Assembly (NCBI GenBank): GCA_004562395.1
Contig: SFQY01000035.1
Location: forward strand, 1-34,252
Length of the DNA: 34,252 bases
From: a bacterium
GTDB lineage: Bacteria; Bacillota; Clostridia; Oscillospirales; Oscillospiraceae
Reading direction: 5' to 3'
Shown: positions 30,997 to 34,252 of the stretch, one piece after another
Layout: each line of letters begins with the position of its first letter
Numbering within the stretch: the stretch's first letter is position 1
Notes under the pieces: model-generated
What the model was told of the DNA's origin: nothing
What the model saw: only the letters and a program-made list of their open reading frames with translations
Databases searched by the model: none
Made by a program: the position numbers and the translations under genes

Positions 30997-31044
30997 CAGC
31001 GAATCAATAATCTCAATCCTTGCCAGTGGCAATCACAAAATGAA

Positions 31045-31270
31045 ATGTGCTTATCGGCTTTGCTCAGCAAAGCGAGAAATTGGAATTTGACGTTATCACA
31101 ATTCGTAGGGCGGGGTCATGACCCCGCCGACCAGGTTCCGGTTTTTGACCGGGGAACATTCAACGGAATCGCCAGGAAATCGTTACGTTTCGGCGGGGTC
31201 ATGACCCCGCCCTACGAAACATCCCGTCAAACACCAATTTATCGGGCGGCTGAGTAAAACCGATATGCAC
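31045..31270. repeat. MITE-like element, copy 4, with a different nested core
   Basis: The outer ends belong to the first family: ATGTGCTTATCGGCTTTGCTC at left (one base short of the motif's usual form being listed; 31045-31064) and AAAACCGATATGCAC at right (31256-31270), with AAATTGG and CCAATTTATCG inner marks. The core lacks the CCCCAGTG and TTCCCCC hairpins. Instead it carries a nested inverted pair of 24 bp, GTAGGGCGGGGTC... (31105-31128) and its inverse (31192-31215), each itself palindromic. It ends 28 bases before the flavodoxin start codon. Confidence 0.8.
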
Positions 31271-31297
31271 GAAATGAAATTAAAGGAGACATACATT

Positions 31298-31813
31298 ATG
31301 GCAAAAGCGCTGGTTGTTTACTATTCCCGCAAAGGAGAAAACCACATGCCCGGTGGGGTACAGGTTCTGGAAAAGGGCAACACGGAATACGCCGCGGAGT
31401 ACATCCGGGACGCTGTGGATGCCGATCTGTTTGAGATCGACACCGTAAAGCCCTACGCGGCCAATTACCGGGAGTGCTGCATGGAAGCGGTGGCCGAGGC
31501 CAAGGCCAACGCCCGTCCCCAGATCAAGGGGTACGTGGAGGATATCACTCCCTACGACACCATTTTCGTGTGCTTCCCCTGCTGGTGCGGCACCGCACCC
31601 ATGTGCGTCTTCACCTTCCTGGAGCACTACGATCTGACAGGCAAAAAGATCGTCCCCCTCTGCACCAACGAGGGCAGCGGCATGGCCCACAGCGAGCAGG
31701 ACCTGGCCCAGGTCTGCAAGGGCGCCCGGGTGGTTCCCGGCCTTTCGGTGCGGGGCCATCAGGCCAAGGACAGCCGGGACACAATCGCCGCCTGGGCGAA
31801 GGAAAACGCGTAA
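31298..31813 (+). CDS. Flavodoxin
   Basis: A 171-aa flavodoxin-like protein. Residues 1-15 form the first strand and phosphate loop, VVYYSRKGENH, which is a variant of the SxTGNT loop. PCWCGTAPMCVFTFLEHYDL (about 94-113) is the loop near the flavin ring, and CTNEGSGMAHSEQDL (about 122-136) matches the C-terminal flavodoxin_4-type signature. It likely binds FMN and acts as an electron carrier or reductase. The AAGGAG site supports the ATG at 31298; a longer frame begins inside the repeat element that ends just upstream. A strong terminator follows, so it is probably monocistronic. Confidence 0.88.
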   Translation: MAKALVVYYSRKGENHMPGGVQVLEKGNTEYAAEYIRDAVDADLFEIDTVKPYAANYRECCMEAVAEAKANARPQIKGYVEDITPYDTIFVCFPCWCGTAPMCVFTFLEHYDLTGKKIVPLCTNEGSGMAHSEQDLAQVCKGARVVPGLSVRGHQAKDSRDTIAAWAKENA

Positions 31814-31825
31814 CCCGTCAATACA

Positions 31826-31884
31826 AAAAAGCTGCCATTGCGAACCGATGTGACCGCAGTCACCGGTGCGCAATGGCAGTTTTT
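31826..31884. terminator. Bidirectional terminator between flavodoxin and the DprA-like gene
   Basis: CTGCCATTGCG (31832-31842) pairs with CGCAATGGCAG (31869-31879), with an inner stem GTGAC/GTCAC. Six A residues precede and five T residues follow, so it can work for both convergent genes. Confidence 0.9.
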
Positions 31885-31919
31885 CTTTCCTCTGTACGAT
31901 TCCTTCGTGAGACAGCGCC

Positions 31920-32822
31920 TCATGTTTGCTGCCAGCCCTCCAGCCTCACTTCCGCTTCCGGAAGAACGCCCAGGTCCTTAAGGTCCTCCTGCCCCACCAG
32001 AAACGCGCCCATTTCCTCCAGCTTCCGGGCGCTTTCGCTGCCGTCCCGGAAACAGGCCACGGTACTCCACCCGAAGCGCAGGTTCTTCACTGTGCCGTCC
32101 CAGGTACCGCCTCTGCCCAGATCGGACTGGGCCACCAGGACCATCCGTCCCAGAGCGTGGATACAGCGGTTGCGGCTCAGAGCCCGCTGGGCGGAGAAGG
32201 GCGTGTCGAAGTCCTCCTCGCTGAGGAAAAGGGTATTGCGGAGCCGGGGCTGCCGGTCCAGCTCGTCGGCCACGATGCTGATGACCCGCCCACCGGCCTC
32301 CAGACAGGCCTGCTGGGCGGTGCGGTCCGCTCCCCGGGCGTTGCCGGATACCAGCGTCAGGCCCTGCTCCGCCGCCCGGAACCCCGCCTCGGCGGCAAAG
32401 GCCCGGTTCGGCTCCCGCAGCTCCCGGCTGCCCACCAGGGCAATGGCCGGGGTGTTCAGGATCTCCAGGTCCCCCCTGGCCCAGAGGCAGCCGGGGCTGT
32501 CCAGTCCCAGCCGCTGGCGCAGCAGCAGCGGATACCCGGGGCTGACCCGGGTGACAGGAACACAGCCTCTGGCCGCCGCCCGGCGCAGATAGGCGTCCAG
32601 CCGGTCCTCCTCGTCCAGCAGATGCAGGATCCGGCAGGCCATCTCCCTGCCGTAGCCCAGCCCCAGCAGATCCGGCTGGGAAAGAGCCCGGTCCTCCCCG
32701 GTTCCCCGGGAATACCGCACCCGGTCCGCCAGGGACCGCAGCTGGGCCGTGGTCAGGACCCTTCGCTCCGGGTCCCCCAGGTGGCTGGTCAGCAGCAGGA
32801 ACCCCCGCTCCCGGGGATTCAA
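31920..32822 (-). CDS. DprA/Smf-like Rossmann-fold protein
   Basis: A 300-aa protein related to DprA, which binds single-stranded DNA and loads RecA during transformation. Recognisable elements are YPLLLRQRLGLDSPGCLWARG (about 96-116), ALVGSRELREPN (about 127-138), LVSGNARGADRTAQQACLEA (about 156-175), and SRNRCIHALGRMVLVAQSDL near 212-231 with the following GRGGTWDGTVKNLR. Canonical DprA has SGxARGID and RNRIIAGLS; the variants here mark a divergent branch, and no C-terminal winged helix is visible. The start is TTG at 32822, overlapping the helicase stop (TTGA), so the two are translationally coupled. Its role, competence or otherwise, is uncertain. Confidence 0.8.
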   Translation of the reverse strand: MNPRERGFLLLTSHLGDPERRVLTTAQLRSLADRVRYSRGTGEDRALSQPDLLGLGYGREMACRILHLLDEEDRLDAYLRRAAARGCVPVTRVSPGYPLLLRQRLGLDSPGCLWARGDLEILNTPAIALVGSRELREPNRAFAAEAGFRAAEQGLTLVSGNARGADRTAQQACLEAGGRVISIVADELDRQPRLRNTLFLSEEDFDTPFSAQRALSRNRCIHALGRMVLVAQSDLGRGGTWDGTVKNLRFGWSTVACFRDGSESARKLEEMGAFLVGQEDLKDLGVLPEAEVRLEGWQQT

Positions 32823-34000
32823 CGGAACCTCCTCTTGGGAGGCGCGGGAGCCTTGACCTCTTCCTCCGTCAGGCTGCCGTCCACTGCCAGCACCATGGGC
32901 CGGATGGTGAAATTGCAGAATTTGCAGATCTCATCCAGCTTGGCCTTTTCGGGGAAGTTGCTGACCATGCTCCAGGCGACGCCCTTTTTCTTGGCTCTGC
33001 CGGTACGGCCGATGCGGTGGACATAGTATTCGTTCTCCTCGGGAACGTCATAGTTGATGACGCAGTCCACGTCGTCCACGTCGATGCCCCGGGAGGCCAC
33101 GTCCGTGGCAATCAGCACCGGCAGCTTTCCCTCCCGGTAGCGCTGCATGGTCTTCTCCCGCTGAACCTGGCGGATGTCGCCGTGGATGCAGTCGCAGTCC
33201 AGCCCCGCCCGCCGGAAATCGTCGCTGAGGCGCTGGCACATGTGCTTGGTGTTGCAGAAGATCATCACCCGCTCATAGCCCTGGGTCCGGATCAGCCGCA
33301 GGGTGGTCTCCGCCTTTTCCAGAGGGGTGCAGGTGAGGCTGAACTGGTCGATATCCGGCCGGTCCTCCTGCTTGGGCTCCACGGTGATCTCCACCTCGTC
33401 CCGCTGGTACATCCAGGAGACGGTCATGACCTCCTGGGAAATGGTGGCGGAGAACAGGCCCAGATTCCGGCGGTTTTTCACCTTGTCAATGATCCGGGTC
33501 ACATCCTTGAAAAAGCCCATGTCCAGCATCCGGTCGGCCTCGTCCAGAACCACGGTCTGGATCTTGTCCAGGCGGATGGTCTTGCGGTTATAGTGGTCCA
33601 TGAGCCGGCCCGGCGTGGCCACCACGATCTGGGGCTTGCGCTCCAGCTGCTTGATCTGGCCGCCGATGCCCGCGCCGCCATAGAGGACCGCCACCCGGAT
33701 CCCCTGGTAAAAGGTCAGAAGACCCCGCAGCTCATCGCCGATCTGAATGGCCAGCTCCCGGGTGGGCGCCAGGATCAGGCCCTGGACCCCCTCCACCGAC
33801 GGGTCAATATGCTCGATCATGGGGATTCCGAAGGCAAAGGTCTTGCCGGTGCCGGTGGGGGCCTTGGCAATCACATCCCGCCACTGCATAAAATAGGGGA
33901 TCGCCTCCGCCTGAATGGTGGTGGGATACCCGTAGCCCTTCTGCTCCAGCGCTTTCAGCATCGCCTCGCTGAGGCCCAGGCTTTCAAATGTTACATCCAT
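32819..34000 (-). CDS. DEAD-box ATP-dependent RNA helicase
   Basis: A 393-aa core-only DEAD-box helicase, which unwinds short RNA duplexes in ribosome assembly or RNA decay. Motifs in order: Q motif YPTTIQAEAIP (25-35), APTGTGKT (47-54), PTRELA, DEAD box VLDEADRMLDMGF, SAT, then ATDVASRGIDVDDVD and YVHRIGRTGR in domain 2. There is a short basic tail (APPKRRFR) and no RNA-binding extension. The ATG at 34000 follows AAAGGA; an in-frame TTG at 34024 is less likely. It has a good promoter at 34036-34064 and leads a two-gene operon with the DprA-like gene. Confidence 0.95.
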   Translation of the reverse strand: MDVTFESLGLSEAMLKALEQKGYGYPTTIQAEAIPYFMQWRDVIAKAPTGTGKTFAFGIPMIEHIDPSVEGVQGLILAPTRELAIQIGDELRGLLTFYQGIRVAVLYGGAGIGGQIKQLERKPQIVVATPGRLMDHYNRKTIRLDKIQTVVLDEADRMLDMGFFKDVTRIIDKVKNRRNLGLFSATISQEVMTVSWMYQRDEVEITVEPKQEDRPDIDQFSLTCTPLEKAETTLRLIRTQGYERVMIFCNTKHMCQRLSDDFRRAGLDCDCIHGDIRQVQREKTMQRYREGKLPVLIATDVASRGIDVDDVDCVINYDVPEENEYYVHRIGRTGRAKKKGVAWSMVSNFPEKAKLDEICKFCNFTIRPMVLAVDGSLTEEEVKAPAPPKRRFR

Positions 34001-34035
34001 GTTTGTCTTTCCTTTATTTATCAATATTCTTTGTC

Positions 34036-34064
34036 ATTGTAGCATTCTTTATCCGTTTTTGCAA
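34036..34064 (-). promoter_or_regulatory. Sigma-A promoter of the helicase operon
   Basis: On the minus strand: TTGCAA (34064-34059), 17-base spacer, TACAAT (34041-34036). The leader is about 30 bases to the ATG at 34000. Confidence 0.85.
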
Positions 34065-34124
34065 CCGTGGTTTCCCGATTTGTTTCCCGGGGAAGGTTTT
34101 GTGGAGTATGGCTATAAATGATCA

Positions 34125-34252
34125 CTGTGATTATCGGCTTTGCTCAGCTGCCTGATAAATTGGAATTTGTTGAGATGAGGGACCGCAATACCTTCCCCCG
34201 GGGGGAAGGTGCCCCAGTGCGCACACTGGGGCGGATGAGGAACGGCGATATG
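34125..34252. repeat. MITE-like element, copy 5 (cut by window end)
   Basis: Begins TGTGATTATCGGCTTTGCTC and continues with AAATTGGAATTTG, the TTCCCCC/GGGGGAA hairpin, the CCCCAGTG hairpin (34212-34231) and GGATGAGGAACGGCGAT. This is the same short core as copy 2 at 10964-11185. The right end lies beyond the window. Confidence 0.75.

Overview
The window is a GC-rich, gene-dense chromosomal segment from a Gram-positive bacterium. The class B sortase, YitT-type membrane protein, BlaI/BlaR1 pair, strong GGAGG ribosome binding sites and TTGACA/TATAAT promoters point to Firmicutes. The GC-rich coding style and the abundance of short hairpin-rich intergenic repeats suggest a gut Clostridia of the Oscillospiraceae/Ruminococcaceae type. 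That placement is inference; no rRNA or species marker is present beyond ribosomal proteins L13 and S9. No tRNA, rRNA, transposase, integrase or CRISPR array was seen.

Layout. 1-3034: class B sortase (+), a C-terminally shortened YitT-like membrane protein (-), and a divergent LysR regulator (+). 3035-4041: an inverted-repeat element, a ribbon-helix-helix regulator (-) and a strong palindrome that may be its operator. 4042-10806: a sugar-nucleotide operon, rmlA-rmlB-GT61-rmlC-GT61-DegT aminotransferase-ArsC-like, closed by a strong terminator. It makes a dTDP-6-deoxy-4-keto sugar and probably an amino or epimerised derivative for a surface glycan. rmlD is not in the window. 11200-15337 (all -): nitroreductase-like protein; an ECF sigma unit (31-aa ORF, sigma factor, repeat-rich 406-aa protein) behind an ECF-like promoter; and a TtcA-family tRNA thiolation enzyme. 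15457-16481: the rplM-rpsI operon with a consensus promoter and terminator. 16484-17464: a Fic protein whose promoter lies inside an inverted repeat.

17900-21898: galactose-mutarotase-like, divergent NagA-like, an orphan coding tail, an FMN-reductase-like protein and a double-GNAT protein. 22379-23530: secreted L,D-transpeptidase-like protein with an SH3 domain (-). 24117-27233: blaI-blaR1-like pair with tandem dyads at its promoter. 27304-30032: tldD-tldE-like protease pair. 30088-30896: HTH regulator with a GyrI-like ligand domain. 31298-31813: flavodoxin. 31920-34000: DEAD-box helicase translationally coupled to a DprA-like protein (-).

The most distinctive feature is a dispersed family of non-coding inverted-repeat elements filling nearly every long intergenic gap. 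At least five copies share terminal inverted repeats related to a perfect 39-bp pair at 3140-3178/3427-3465, but their internal cores differ. A second family shares one hairpin module with the first but has other ends. This looks like a modular, MITE-like repeat system with exchangeable cores. Several copies sit between a promoter and its gene, or abut gene ends, so they may affect expression and gene decay.
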